Shown piece by piece: positions 7,861-16,807 of a stretch of DNA of 58,016 bases. The DNA is from Gammaproteobacteria bacterium (lineage in GTDB: Bacteria > Pseudomonadota > Gammaproteobacteria > Pseudomonadales > Pseudohongiellaceae), in the NCBI GenBank assembly GCA_016764875.1, contig JAESQX010000117.1, positions 1 through 58,016 of the forward strand, given 5' to 3'. The translations under genes were made by a program, and so were the position numbers. Position 1 is the first letter of the stretch; each line of letters begins with the position of its first letter. The notes beneath the pieces are model-generated. The model worked only from the letters and a program-made list of their open reading frames with translations. It was not told the DNA's origin and ran no database searches.

Positions 7861-9549
7861 CTAGTGCTCCATAGCTTCTCCAGGAAGTCGTATGGTTTCT
7901 ACAATTTTTTGAACTTCTTCGGGGGGCTCTTTTGAAAATTTGGCCACAAGTAATGCCGCCGACAGGTTGATCAATGTGCCAAGTGCCCCTATTCCTTCCG
8001 GAGATATCCCAAACCACCACCCTGCTGCATTATCTGCCGCCGGATTAATAAATTTGAAATAAATGATGTAGCCAGCAGTAAACGTGAAACCGCAGACCAT
8101 TCCTGCAATGGCACCTTCCTTGTTCATTCGCTTGTTGAAAATTCCTAATACGAGGGCGGGAAAGAATGAGGCTGCGGCCAGGCCGAAAGCAAAAGCTACC
8201 ACCTGGGCAACGTAGCCAGGCGGATTTATCCCATAGTACCCGGCAATTAATACAGCAACAAATATAGCTAACCTAGCGTACAGTAATTCCTGCTTTTCCG
8301 TAATATCAGGCATCAGGCTACGTTTTAACAAATCGTGTGATATGGACGTCGATATCACCAGCAACAAACCGGCAGCAGTGGATAAGGCTGCCGCTAGGGC
8401 TCCTGCAGCCACCAGTGCAATAACCCAGTTTGGGAGCCCAGCGATTTCCGGATTCGCAAGTACTATGATATCGCGGTTCACTGTTAATTCATTTTTTTCA
8501 GGATCTCCCACAAACTGTATTCTGCCGTCGTTGTTCTTATCCTCAAAAGCAATGAGATTGGTTTTTTCCCACTTGCTGAACCATTCTGGCATTTCAGAAT
8601 ATTCCGCATTATTTACGGTGTTAATAAGGTTGGTACGAGCAAAGGCAGCAACGGCCGGAGCAGCGGTGTAAAGGATGGCAATGAAAATCAAGGCATAACC
8701 AGCGGACCTTCGTGCATCCCTGACATTAGGTACAGTGAAGAACCGAATGATCACATGAGGTAAGCCAGCGGTACCGAACATTAATGCGGCGGTAATAAAG
8801 AAAACATCCTGGGTGCTCTTTTGACCTTCGGTATAAACATCAAACCCCAGTTCACGGCTTAGGCCATCCAGGCGATCCAGCAGATAGCCTCCACCAAAAG
8901 CTTCAGTCAGTTCTGATCCAAAACCCAGTTGTGGTACCGGATTGCCGGTCGTCATGATGGAGATAAAAACGGCTGGCACCATGAAAGCGAAAATCAATAC
9001 GCAGTACTGCGCCACCTGAGTGTAGGTGATTCCTTTCATGCCGCCCATTACGGCGTAAAAGAACACGATGGTCATACCTATGACGACACCGAGAGTGATA
9101 TCAACTTCCAGGAAGCGAGAAAATACGATGCCTGCCCCCTGCATCTGACCACAGACGTATACAAAGGAAATAACAATAGCGCAGAAAACGGCAATTAACC
9201 GGGCAGTCTGGGAGTAATACCTGTCACCAATAAAATCCGGGACTGTGAACTTGCCGAATTTACGAAGATAAGGGGCAAGAAGCAAAGCAAGTAATACGTA
9301 ACCTCCAGTCCATCCCATCAGGTAAAAAGTGCCGTCCCGTCCCAGAAAGGAAATCAGGCCAGCCATTGAGATAAAAGAGGCGGCAGACATCCAGTCGGCC
9401 GCCGTAGCCATGCCGTTTGCCAGCGGATGAACGTGCCCACCTGCTATATAAAATTCTTTGGTTGATGAGGCCCGCGACCAGATTGCAATGCCGATATACA
9501 GGCTGAAAGTGACAATAACAAATCCGTAGGTCCATACTTGTACGCTCAT
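7861..9549 (-). CDS. Sodium:solute symporter, large subunit (VC_2705 subfamily)
   Basis: A 562-residue inner-membrane protein of the SSS family with about 13 hydrophobic segments, related to acetate permease ActP. Typical features include FYIAGGHVHPLANGMATAADWMSAASF (split here as FYIAGGHVHP and MATAADWMSAASF, residues about 33-60) and the long hydrophilic loop at about 315-370. It overlaps the upstream small-subunit gene by four bases (ATGA), showing tight translational coupling. The pairing with a DUF4212 protein is diagnostic for the TIGR03648/TIGR03647 two-component symporters, thought to carry acetate or other small carboxylates. Substrate assignment is inference. Confidence 0.93.
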   Translation of the reverse strand: MSVQVWTYGFVIVTFSLYIGIAIWSRASSTKEFYIAGGHVHPLANGMATAADWMSAASFISMAGLISFLGRDGTFYLMGWTGGYVLLALLLAPYLRKFGKFTVPDFIGDRYYSQTARLIAVFCAIVISFVYVCGQMQGAGIVFSRFLEVDITLGVVIGMTIVFFYAVMGGMKGITYTQVAQYCVLIFAFMVPAVFISIMTTGNPVPQLGFGSELTEAFGGGYLLDRLDGLSRELGFDVYTEGQKSTQDVFFITAALMFGTAGLPHVIIRFFTVPNVRDARRSAGYALIFIAILYTAAPAVAAFARTNLINTVNNAEYSEMPEWFSKWEKTNLIAFEDKNNDGRIQFVGDPEKNELTVNRDIIVLANPEIAGLPNWVIALVAAGALAAALSTAAGLLLVISTSISHDLLKRSLMPDITEKQELLYARLAIFVAVLIAGYYGINPPGYVAQVVAFAFGLAAASFFPALVLGIFNKRMNKEGAIAGMVCGFTFTAGYIIYFKFINPAADNAAGWWFGISPEGIGALGTLINLSAALLVAKFSKEPPEEVQKIVETIRLPGEAMEH

Positions 9550-9833
9550 TCAGAATCTCCGGCGTCGCCGTCTTCCATTGGTTTGGAGTCTTCGTATTTT
9601 GCGTCAAGGTCGTCCATAAGTTTTATATAAACAAACACCAGAATGACAAATACTAATATGGAGCCCTGCTGGGCAATCCAGAAACCGAGCTTGAATCCGC
9701 CAATGCGAATTGTATCAAGCACATCAACCAGAAGGATTCCACAAACAAAGGAAATGAAGAACCAAACCAGAAGAAGGGAAAATACTATTCGTAGATTCCC
9801 TTTCCAATACGATTGGGCATTTTTGTCTGACAT
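9546..9833 (-). CDS. DUF4212 sodium:solute symporter small subunit
   Basis: A 95-residue protein with two membrane helices (about residues 14-36 and 48-70) and an acidic C-terminal tail. The YWKGNLRI start and the FVCGILLVDVLD and FWIAQQGSI segments match the DUF4212 family (TIGR03647). It is always found immediately before a VC_2705-type SSS transporter, as here with a four-base overlap, and is taken to be an accessory subunit. The 260-base gap upstream (9834-10095) holds no gene that I can see. Confidence 0.92.
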   Translation of the reverse strand: MSDKNAQSYWKGNLRIVFSLLLVWFFISFVCGILLVDVLDTIRIGGFKLGFWIAQQGSILVFVILVFVYIKLMDDLDAKYEDSKPMEDGDAGDSE

Positions 9834-10050
9834 TTGAGACCTCTTTCTTATTGTTCAGAGCGTTGCGTTGCCTGGTTGCACGGATTGCATTGCGCAGTTC
9901 ATATCCGGTACCTGCTTAAACTGGGCTCGATGGTATCACTTAATATTTCAGAGGTATAGCAACCCGCTCGATGCCATGGCCCAGCAACAATTTCCTGGGT
10001 CTCGGCGGTATTCCCGGGCCTGAATTCAAGGCATCAGTGCCATTCCATGG

Positions 10051-10066
10051 CCCCCGAAAGAGGGGG
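10051..10066. terminator. GC-rich hairpin after darP, possible terminator
   Basis: CCCCC (10051-10055) and GGGGG (10062-10066) pair around GAAAGA about 30 bases past the darP stop. There is no T-run on either strand, so this is a weak terminator candidate for the long minus-strand run that ends with darP. Confidence 0.3.
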
Positions 10067-10095
10067 AATTTCTGCTATGGATCCTGCCAGAGTAG

Positions 10096-10605
10096 CTACT
10101 GATTTTTTTTTAAGTATTCCAACAGACGAGCTTTCAGCTGCTTTGGCGGCTCCGGGTCAGGCCGTGCTATAGCTCTACGGTAGTCCCGGTGGAACTTTCT
10201 TAAAGTCTGCCTTTCCAGGGTTTCATAATCCTGGATTAGTGCGTTGATTCCTGCGTCGCCATCCACCAGAACCAGATCGCAATATTGCTCAATTAGCTGT
10301 CGTGTCTTCGCAGGTTCCCGGTCAGGTTGTAGCAGTTTTTGTATATCCGCTTCGATATCTGCCAGTTCATGGTCACGCATCAGACGGCCTATGTACTGTA
10401 GCTGGCGCCTTTTGGCCCCGTGACTGTTTGGCAAGCGCTTGAATTCCTTAATGGCGGTTCGTAATTTGTTCGACAGCGGTAATTTGCCCAGCTGGGTGTC
10501 GTTAAAAGTGGTGAGCTTGACGCCTATTTCCTGTAACGCAATCATTTCCCTCTTGCGCTGGGTCTTGCTGGGTAGTTCCTGGGACTGCTCTATGTCGGTG
10601 TTCAT
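10096..10605 (-). CDS. darP: Ribosome biogenesis factor DarP (YjgA, DUF615)
   Basis: A 169-residue basic cytosolic protein that acts in late assembly of the 50S subunit. The family is recognised by the SKTQRKREM..LQEIG region (residues about 13-29), LPLSNKLRTAIKEFKRL (42-58) and GAKRRQLQYIGRLMR (63-77), and its length fits E. coli YjgA (183). It lies 39 bases downstream of mgtE and is probably cotranscribed as the last gene of the minus-strand run. In Pseudomonas the same gene sits near pmbA/tldD, just past the rpoN-pts region. Confidence 0.93.
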   Translation of the reverse strand: MNTDIEQSQELPSKTQRKREMIALQEIGVKLTTFNDTQLGKLPLSNKLRTAIKEFKRLPNSHGAKRRQLQYIGRLMRDHELADIEADIQKLLQPDREPAKTRQLIEQYCDLVLVDGDAGINALIQDYETLERQTLRKFHRDYRRAIARPDPEPPKQLKARLLEYLKKNQ

Positions 10606-10644
10606 TGTTATTTTCTGTCAGGCGAATTTTTAAAGTATGCTGGT

Positions 10645-12003
10645 TTACAGATAGAAAATATTAGCCAGGCCAAGAAACGTAAAAAAACCAACGGAATCGG
10701 TTACTGTTGTTAATGCTACAGTGCCTGCCAGGGCCGGATCAATATTTATTCTTTTCAGAAAAAGGGGCAAGTAGGCTCCAGCAAGGGCGGCGGTAACCAT
10801 GGTTATTACCATGGCAGCGGCGATGATATAACTGAGTAAAATTTCTCTGTAAACGATAAAAACGACTATCGACGTGACAAGCGCCCAGACTAATCCGTTT
10901 AAGATAGCTGAGCCTAACTCCCTGGAAAGCAACCAGCGAGTATTGGACTGGCTGATATGTCCCAGGGCCAGGCTTCGCACCACCAGTGTCAGGGTCTGGC
11001 TTCCCGCCACACCACCCATATTGGCTACTATAGGCATCAGCACAGCCAGGTAGACTACTTTATCGATAGTATCCTGAAACAGGTAAATGACGGCAGACGC
11101 AATTATTGCCGTCATAAGATTTACGCCCAGCCACACTGACCGGCGTCGTGCTGTTTTGACGATTGGTGCAAAAGTGTCATCTTCTTCATCAAGTCCAGCC
11201 ATGCTCATGAGAGAGTGTTCGGTGGTGTCCCTGATCAGGTCAACAATATCGTCGATGGTTATACGGCCGAGGAGTTTGCCTGCTTCGTCGACAACGGGAG
11301 CTGATACCCAGTCATGTTGCTCAAATAGCTGGGCCACATGAGTTGCCTCCATCTCTACCGGGATAGCTTCAATATCGGTCAGCATAACTTCCCTGACGGT
11401 AATGCCGGGATCAGATACCAGTAATTTCCGTAGCGGGAGAATACCTACGAACTCGTCTTTCCGGTTGACCACCAGTATGTTGTCGGTCATTTCAGGGAGA
11501 GTGTCGTGTCTTCTCAAATAGCGCAGAACTGTGTCCAGCGTATGACGTGGCCTGATAGTAATTGTATCGGTATTCATCAGACCACCGGCGGTATCTTCCG
11601 GATAGGAAAGGATGGTCTCTACTCGCTGCCGGTCCTGCGTGTCCATTGCCTGCAAGACTTCTGCCGTTACCTGATTTGGCAAATGTTGCAGAATATCTGC
11701 AAGATCGTCTGCTTCAAGACCTTCAGTCAGGGCAGCGACTTCTTTTGCGTTCAGGTCTTTCAGGATTTCGTTCTGGATGTCCTCATTAAGATACTGCAGC
11801 ACCTCTCCTTCGGCACCACTATCCACCAGTTGCCATAAAATATTTCGGACTTTCGGTGGTGAAGATTCCAGAAGATGAGCAATACCAGCGGCGGGCAAAA
11901 TTTCAAGCATTTGCCTGACGTGGTAGGCAGAGCCACTGTCGAGCGCCTTGTTCAGTTCAAGGAAGTGGTCTTTGTGAAAGGTGTTTTCTTTAACTTGAGA
12001 CAT
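10645..12003 (-). CDS. mgtE: Magnesium transporter MgtE
   Basis: A Mg2+ channel of the inner membrane, gated by cytosolic Mg2+. Domains in order: a helical MgtE N domain (residues about 20-130, with repeats such as LNDLNAKEVAALTEGLEADDLADILQHLP), a CBS pair (about 135-255; begins YPEDTAGGLMNTD, includes VSAPVVDEAGKLLGRITIDDIVDLI), a connecting helix, and five membrane helices (about 285-450; includes NMGGVAGSQTLTLVVRSLALG, the conserved pore-helix region). The 452-residue length is normal. The start ATG lies at the 3' arm of a leader hairpin listed separately. The following gene is darP, 39 bases away. Confidence 0.96.
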   Translation of the reverse strand: MSQVKENTFHKDHFLELNKALDSGSAYHVRQMLEILPAAGIAHLLESSPPKVRNILWQLVDSGAEGEVLQYLNEDIQNEILKDLNAKEVAALTEGLEADDLADILQHLPNQVTAEVLQAMDTQDRQRVETILSYPEDTAGGLMNTDTITIRPRHTLDTVLRYLRRHDTLPEMTDNILVVNRKDEFVGILPLRKLLVSDPGITVREVMLTDIEAIPVEMEATHVAQLFEQHDWVSAPVVDEAGKLLGRITIDDIVDLIRDTTEHSLMSMAGLDEEDDTFAPIVKTARRRSVWLGVNLMTAIIASAVIYLFQDTIDKVVYLAVLMPIVANMGGVAGSQTLTLVVRSLALGHISQSNTRWLLSRELGSAILNGLVWALVTSIVVFIVYREILLSYIIAAAMVITMVTAALAGAYLPLFLKRINIDPALAGTVALTTVTDSVGFFTFLGLANIFYL

Positions 12004-12047
12004 GCCTGCAATACCCTTCTCTTGAGGAAGTCACGCAGGCATGCGTG
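12001..12047 (-). promoter_or_regulatory. mgtE leader with two mutually exclusive hairpins over the start codon
   Basis: In the mRNA (minus strand), hairpin A is CACGCA-UGCC-UGCGUG (12047 to 12032), a perfect six-pair stem with a four-base loop. Hairpin B pairs AUGCCUGC (12042 to 12035) with GCAGGCAU (12009 to 12002), whose last bases are the AU of the mgtE AUG at 12003-12001. The arms overlap, so A and B cannot form together. In B the Shine-Dalgarno-like GAAGGG is in the loop and the start codon in the stem. The layout suggests translational control; the sensed signal is unknown. Confidence 0.45.
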
Positions 12048-12203
12048 GAAATTCCAGGGTTGTGATTCTATAATACGTGTGTCGGAATCCTGCACTTCGA
12101 CCGCAGCAGATTCTACGCTAATAACAAGGATTTAGAAACGGAATGTGCCCATCATCAAGAGAAATTAAGCCGTTGGTATCGTTCGGCGCTTTGGGCCAGG
12201 CGC

Positions 12204-12470
12204 TTATTCGTCTTCGTCAAATCGGTTGTTTATCAGTGCGACAATGGCTGTGATAGCTTGTTTCTCGTCCTCACCATCAGCGACTATTTTTAACACGGTG
12301 CCTTTGACTGCAGCCAGCATCATCAGGGACAGGATGCTTTTACCGTCCACCATTTTGTCGCTGCCGATTTCTATTCGGGCACTATAGGTTGAGGTTAACG
12401 CAACCAGCTTGGAAGCAGCCCGGGCATGAAGACCGGCGTTGTTGATTATTTCAGCTGTAATTTCAAGCAT
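12204..12470 (-). CDS. ptsO: HPr-like phosphocarrier NPr of the nitrogen PTS
   Basis: An 88-residue cytosolic phosphocarrier that passes phosphate from EI-Ntr to PtsN. The active histidine is His15 in NAGLHARAA, and the VDGKSILSLMMLAA segment (about residues 42-55) matches the HPr regulatory-site region. Position after rapZ, in the rpoN-ptsN-rapZ-ptsO arrangement, identifies it as NPr rather than the sugar-PTS HPr. It starts 12 bases past the rapZ stop, so it is cotranscribed. No ptsP gene is in the window. Confidence 0.94.
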   Translation of the reverse strand: MLEITAEIINNAGLHARAASKLVALTSTYSARIEIGSDKMVDGKSILSLMMLAAVKGTVLKIVADGEDEKQAITAIVALINNRFDEDE

Positions 12471-12482
12471 TATGGTTCCATT

Positions 12483-13339
12483 TTAATCCGCTAGTTCCCG
12501 GTGCCGAACCTGAACATTATTAATATGTTCCTGAAAAAAATCACCCAGTTTTTCACAAAGGTAAACGGACCGGTGTTGACCGCCGGTACAGCCCAGAGCA
12601 ACTGTTATGTAACTGCGGTTGTTCTCTTCAAAACGTGGCAGCCATCGCTGTAAATAATCTTTGATATCTTCGTACATATGTTGCACTTCCTGCTGAGAAT
12701 CGAGGTAGTTCACAACCTTTTCATCCAAACCTGTAAGTGAACGTAAGCTGGTTTCCCAATAAGGATTAGGCAGGCACCTGACATCGTAAACAATATCGGC
12801 ATCAACCGGCACCCCGTTTTTAAAGCCAAAGGACTGAAACAGCAGAGCCAGGCCGGTGTCTGATTGTTCCACGATGCGGCTTTTGATCATGTCCCTGAGT
12901 CCATGGAGAGACATGGCGCTGGTGTCAATTGACAGGCTGGCCATTAGAGAAATGGCTTCCAGTAACTCTGTTTCCTTATCAATGGCTTCGCGCAAACCAA
13001 CCCTGTCATCGGACAGTGGGTGTTTACGGCGGCTTTCGCTGAACCGTTTTAATAGTGTCTGGCTATTTGCGTCGAGAAAGATAATGTCGGTTTGTATTTT
13101 TTTTGTTTCAGGCCTTCAATAATCTCCGGAACCTTCTGCAAATCAGTGTAAATGTTTCTGGCATCGATACTGACAGCAATGTTTGAGTTGATAGAGGTAT
13201 CTGCCGCCAGTCGATCTGCCAGAGCCGGCAATAGGCTGGCGGGTAGATTATCAATGCAGTAATAACCGCGGTCTTCAAGAATATGAAGTACCGTGCTTTT
13301 TCCGGAGCCGGATCTACCACTAATTATTAATAATTTCAC
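12483..13339 (-). pseudogene. rapZ: RNase adapter protein RapZ (YvcJ family), frame broken at an A8 tract
   Basis: RapZ is an RNA-binding P-loop protein that controls glucosamine-6-phosphate synthase expression in enterobacteria. The N-terminal piece from ATG 13339 has [10 protein letters not shown] (residues 8-17) and CIDNLP, and stays in family register to about LKQKK. It then reads [14 protein letters not shown] and stops at 13049. The rest of the protein is intact in another frame: [45 protein letters not shown], down to 12483. The switch lies at eight T residues at 13097-13104 (A8 on the coding strand); one extra A restores a continuous reading ([15 protein letters not shown]) of 285 residues, as expected for RapZ. 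Causes could be a sequencing or assembly error, a real mutation, or slippage on the A tract. Otherwise all family motifs are preserved. Confidence 0.9.
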
Positions 13340-13373
13340 CAGCGGCTACCTATCATTTTTGAACAAACCTTTT

Positions 13374-13829
13374 TTACAGTTGGTAGTTTATAGCCACATC
13401 GTAGAGAGCTTTGCCATTGTGAGTATTTCTAAGGATTTTGCAAAAATTTTCATCATTAAAAAGAGCTGCAAGATGGGCAAGTACCCGGACATGTTCGTCC
13501 GTTTTCTGTTCCGGCACAATAAGCAAGAATAGTAAATCAACCGGGATCGAGTCTACTGCATCAAAATCAACTGGCTGATCGAGAGTGACCAGACAGGCAA
13601 TTATTTCTTTCGATGATGAAACGCGGCAATGGGGAATAGCTATGCCTTTACCCAAACCCGTGCTTCCCAGCCGTTCACGGGCCATCAGGGCTTCAAAAAT
13701 CTGGTTGGATTGCAGATGATTTATATCGGTTGCAATTTTCTCGCTGATTTTTTTAAGTAATCTCTTCTTGCTAATCGTTTCCACATCACAGTAGCAGCGA
13801 TCAGGCGTTAATATGTTTTCCAATTGCAT
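13374..13829 (-). CDS. ptsN: Nitrogen-regulatory PTS protein IIA-Ntr
   Basis: A 151-residue EIIA-type cytosolic regulator phosphorylated by NPr. It affects potassium transport, sigma-54-linked genes and envelope stress in other gammaproteobacteria. The phosphorylated histidine is His67 in GIAIPHCRV; LGSTGLGKG precedes it. I chose ATG 13829 (MQLENILTP) because it gives the usual length and start. The open frame extends 39 codons further upstream into rpoN, but that part looks non-coding. It lies 52 bases after rpoN; the hpf gene normally found between them is absent. rapZ follows 34 bases downstream. Confidence 0.95.
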   Translation of the reverse strand: MQLENILTPDRCYCDVETISKKRLLKKISEKIATDINHLQSNQIFEALMARERLGSTGLGKGIAIPHCRVSSSKEIIACLVTLDQPVDFDAVDSIPVDLLFLLIVPEQKTDEHVRVLAHLAALFNDENFCKILRNTHNGKALYDVAINYQL

Positions 13830-13881
13830 TTGGTTAAATTGTTCCTGTTTATACAAAATAGTTGGGCAGGGGTTACCTGGC

Positions 13882-15387
13882 TTAGCCAACCAGACGTTTC
13901 CGTTCATTTGATGGTGGAATAGAAAGCGATTCCCGATATTTGGCAATCGTTCTTCGAGCGATATTGATGCCCTGTTCTTCGAGCAATTTAGTTATCTTGC
14001 TGTCGCTAAGTGGTTTCGCGGTATTTTCTGCTGCAACAAGTTTTTTTATGATTGCCCGAATAGCGGTGGAGGAGCATTCACCACCACCCTGGGTAGAAAC
14101 GTGGCTGGAGAAAAAATATTTCAGCTCAAAAATACCTCGGGGAGTATGCATGTATTTTTGAGTTGTAACCCTGGAAATTGTTGACTCGTGCATGCCAACC
14201 ATCTCGGCGATATCATGCAAGACCAGAGGTTTCATCGCCTCTTCACCATATTCAAGAAACCCTTTCTGATGTTCAACTATGCTGGTGGCAACCTTCATCA
14301 ATGTTTCATTTCTACTTTGCAGGCTTTTAATAAACCACCTTGCTTCCTGCAGGTTGTCTCGCAGATAATTATTATCATTGCTGTTGTCTGCGCGCTTAAC
14401 CAGGGCCGCATAATTTGCGTTTATGCGGATCTTTGGAGCTATATCCGGATTCAGTTCTACTTTCCATTTCCCGGAAGCAGTCTGTTTGGTAACAATGACA
14501 TCAGGCACTATGTAGGTGGTGGAGGGCGGAGCAATGTCGGCACCGGGGCGGGGATTCAGGCTCTCGATTATTTCAATGGCCTTTTTCAGCTCAGGTTCTT
14601 TCAGTTTTGTGCGGCGCAGTATTTGAGCATAATCACGTGTTCCCAGCAGGTTTATATGCTCAGTAATTACTTTTTTTGCATTGCTGACGGCGATGGCCAG
14701 ATCCGGGTCAGAGAGTTGATTTAACTGAATCAGCAGGCATTCTGCCAAGTTGCGATAACCAACCCCCACCGGGTCAAATTGCTGGATTCGGTGCAATACT
14801 GCCAGAATTTCATCGAGCTCAATCTCCAGTGAAGGATCAAGCCCGGAACATATGAACTCGATATCCACTGTGAGCATGCCGTTGGCATCAATGGCATCAA
14901 CCAGTGCCACGGCAATTAAGTTGTCCTGGTCAGACATAGGGGTCAGATTAAGCTGCCACAGCAAGTGGTCCTGCAGCGTTTCCGAAGCTGAATTTCTGGA
15001 TTCAAAATCAGCGTGGTCGCCCTCGAATGATCCCCCTGAAGGGGAAGAACTTTGATAGACATCATCCCAATTGCTATCAACGGGCAGATCTTCTGGGATT
15101 ACTTCAGGCCATTCAGAATTCTCGTCATTGGCCTCTTTCACATCCGGAATAGCTGATTCTGTATTTTCACTGGAGGGTTGTGATTGCTCATTCGGCTTGG
15201 TTTCTGAATTTTCGTCACTGATGTCATCATTTTCTTCGATCAGCTCAAGCATTGGATTGGATTCCAGTGCCTGGTGTATCTCTTGTTGCAGATCAAGGGT
15301 GGAAAGCTGGAGGAGTCGGATTGCCTGCTGCAGCTGAGGGGTCATGGTCAGTTGCTGACTTAACTTGAGCTGAAGCGATAGTTTCAT
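13882..15387 (-). CDS. rpoN: RNA polymerase sigma-54 factor
   Basis: Sigma-54 directs transcription from -24/-12 promoters with the help of AAA+ activators. Region I is the glutamine/leucine-rich start ([20 protein letters not shown]), followed by an acidic region II (about residues 50-115; rich in Asp, Glu and Ser). The core-binding region comes next, then the HTH, and the RpoN box [10 protein letters not shown] near residue 480. The 501-residue length is normal. ATG 15387 matches the family start (MKLSLQLKL); a TTG two codons upstream is also open. It lies downstream of lptB with a 190-base gap that may hold its own promoter; I could not pick one out. Confidence 0.97.
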   Translation of the reverse strand: MKLSLQLKLSQQLTMTPQLQQAIRLLQLSTLDLQQEIHQALESNPMLELIEENDDISDENSETKPNEQSQPSSENTESAIPDVKEANDENSEWPEVIPEDLPVDSNWDDVYQSSSPSGGSFEGDHADFESRNSASETLQDHLLWQLNLTPMSDQDNLIAVALVDAIDANGMLTVDIEFICSGLDPSLEIELDEILAVLHRIQQFDPVGVGYRNLAECLLIQLNQLSDPDLAIAVSNAKKVITEHINLLGTRDYAQILRRTKLKEPELKKAIEIIESLNPRPGADIAPPSTTYIVPDVIVTKQTASGKWKVELNPDIAPKIRINANYAALVKRADNSNDNNYLRDNLQEARWFIKSLQSRNETLMKVATSIVEHQKGFLEYGEEAMKPLVLHDIAEMVGMHESTISRVTTQKYMHTPRGIFELKYFFSSHVSTQGGGECSSTAIRAIIKKLVAAENTAKPLSDSKITKLLEEQGINIARRTIAKYRESLSIPPSNERKRLVG

Positions 15388-15575
15388 GATCAATACATCT
15401 TTAATTTAATTCAGTTGAAGCGCGTCCCGGATAAACCAGAGGGGCAGAATAATTCGGGATACTCCCAAGAAAGCGAATAATAGCAATTTTCGTGCCTGTT
15501 ATGCACAGAATTGCATAAAAATATAGCTGGATTGATTTTGGCTTGAGGCCAGCACGGTGACGGGGGTATCTGAAA

Positions 15576-16301
15576 TCAGATTTTAAATTGTTCGCCCAGA
15601 TAGACTTCTCTTACTTTCGGGTTGTTGACGATAGTTTGCCCATCGCCTTCAGCAATTATTTGACCTTCGCTGACTATGTACGCACGCTCACATATATCCA
15701 GGGTTTCCCGGACATTGTGGTCGGTGAGGAGTATGCCTATACCCCGGTCCTTCAGATGACAGATTATCTGCTTGATATCGCTAACCGAAATGGGATCTAC
15801 GCCAGCGAAAGGTTCGTCCAGCAAGATAAATTTTGGTTCGGTGGCAAGGGTTCGCGCAATTTCGGTTCGTCGTCGTTCCCCTCCCGATAAACTCAAACCC
15901 TTATTCTTGCGAATATGGGTAATATGAAATTCTTGCAACAATGCTTCCAGTTTTGCTTTTCGTTCCCTGGCATCAAGATCCTTGCGAGTTTCCAGGATGG
16001 CGAGAATATTGTCTTCCACTGACAGAGTTCTGAAAATTGACGAGTCCTGGGGTAGATAAGACAGACCTTGACGGGCACGTTCATGAATTGGCAGATAGGT
16101 CAGATCATGATCGTTAATCATGACGCTGCCATTATCGGCGCGTATGAGTCCAACAATCATATAAAAACAGGTGGTCTTGCCGGCTCCGTTGGGACCCAAC
16201 AGCCCAACTATCTCGCCATCGCTAACAGTAATAGAAACGTCTCTTACGACTTGACGTCCTTTAAAGCTCTTGGCGAGATTGGAGGCTCGAAGTGCTGTCA
16301 T
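15576..16301 (-). CDS. lptB: LPS export ABC transporter ATPase LptB
   Basis: The cytosolic ATPase of the LptB2FGC complex that extracts LPS from the inner membrane. Walker A is GPNGAGKTT (residues about 38-46), the ABC signature is [10 protein letters not shown], Walker B is [13 protein letters not shown], and the switch histidine is in [12 protein letters not shown] 16301 ([13 protein letters not shown]) gives 241 residues, matching E. coli LptB, and its A overlaps the lptA stop codon (TGATG). The open frame continues 29 codons upstream but overlaps lptA and is not family-like. rpoN follows. Confidence 0.97.
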   Translation of the reverse strand: MTALRASNLAKSFKGRQVVRDVSITVSDGEIVGLLGPNGAGKTTCFYMIVGLIRADNGSVMINDHDLTYLPIHERARQGLSYLPQDSSIFRTLSVEDNILAILETRKDLDARERKAKLEALLQEFHITHIRKNKGLSLSGGERRRTEIARTLATEPKFILLDEPFAGVDPISVSDIKQIICHLKDRGIGILLTDHNVRETLDICERAYIVSEGQIIAEGDGQTIVNNPKVREVYLGEQFKI

Positions 16302-16807
16302 CAATTTGCGGTGCGACTTGAAACGCCTTCGCAGGGGCCGGTAGTTTCGGTAAATTGACTGCTGGTAAAATACTTGATTGAGATACAACTCAGCACGTCA
16401 TTCAGGCCCCGGAGCGTTGCTGAACCAATAAATTCCACTACCGGCTCATTACCCTCAACGTAATAATAAATTGCATCACCGTTTCCCTCGATAATAGCTC
16501 CGCTCTCATCAAGTTGCTGGTGGTATCGCGCGGGTGTGCCTGTAACCGTTATTCGGCGAATACTGCTTGAATCCATGTCTCTCTCAAATGTGGCGTTTTC
16601 ACCCGCAATTTGTAAAGTGCCTTGTGTCACTTTTACATTATTTTCAAGAGTAATTATACGCACATTGCCTTCCACACGACTGGTAGAGCGCCCGAGCGAG
16701 CTATAGATAATATCCTGATCCATATCTGAATCCAGACTGGAACCAGTAGCGCTGAACAGCAACACGAATAGTAAAACGGTTAGATGGCTAGTTGCTTTGA
16801 GTCGCAT
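16301..16807 (-). CDS. lptA: LPS transport periplasmic bridge protein LptA
   Basis: LptA polymerises into the periplasmic beta-jellyroll bridge that carries LPS from LptC to LptD. The 168-residue product has a signal peptide (residues 1-24; ends near ATGSSL) and then an OstA-like domain with [21 protein letters not shown] typical of the repeating strands. It overlaps lptC by 20 bases upstream and lptB by one base downstream, so the three genes are translationally coupled. Sequence conservation in this family is low; assignment rests on the domain pattern and strict gene order. Confidence 0.92.
   Translation of the reverse strand: MRLKATSHLTVLLFVLLFSATGSSLDSDMDQDIIYSSLGRSTSRVEGNVRIITLENNVKVTQGTLQIAGENATFERDMDSSSIRRITVTGTPARYHQQLDESGAIIEGNGDAIYYYVEGNEPVVEFIGSATLRGLNDVLSCISIKYFTSSQFTETTGPCEGVSSRTAN

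Noticed and set aside
13830-13946. Extension of ptsN 39 codons upstream into rpoN
   Set aside because: MQLENILTP at 13829 is the conserved family start; the extension is a shadow of the rpoN 3' end.
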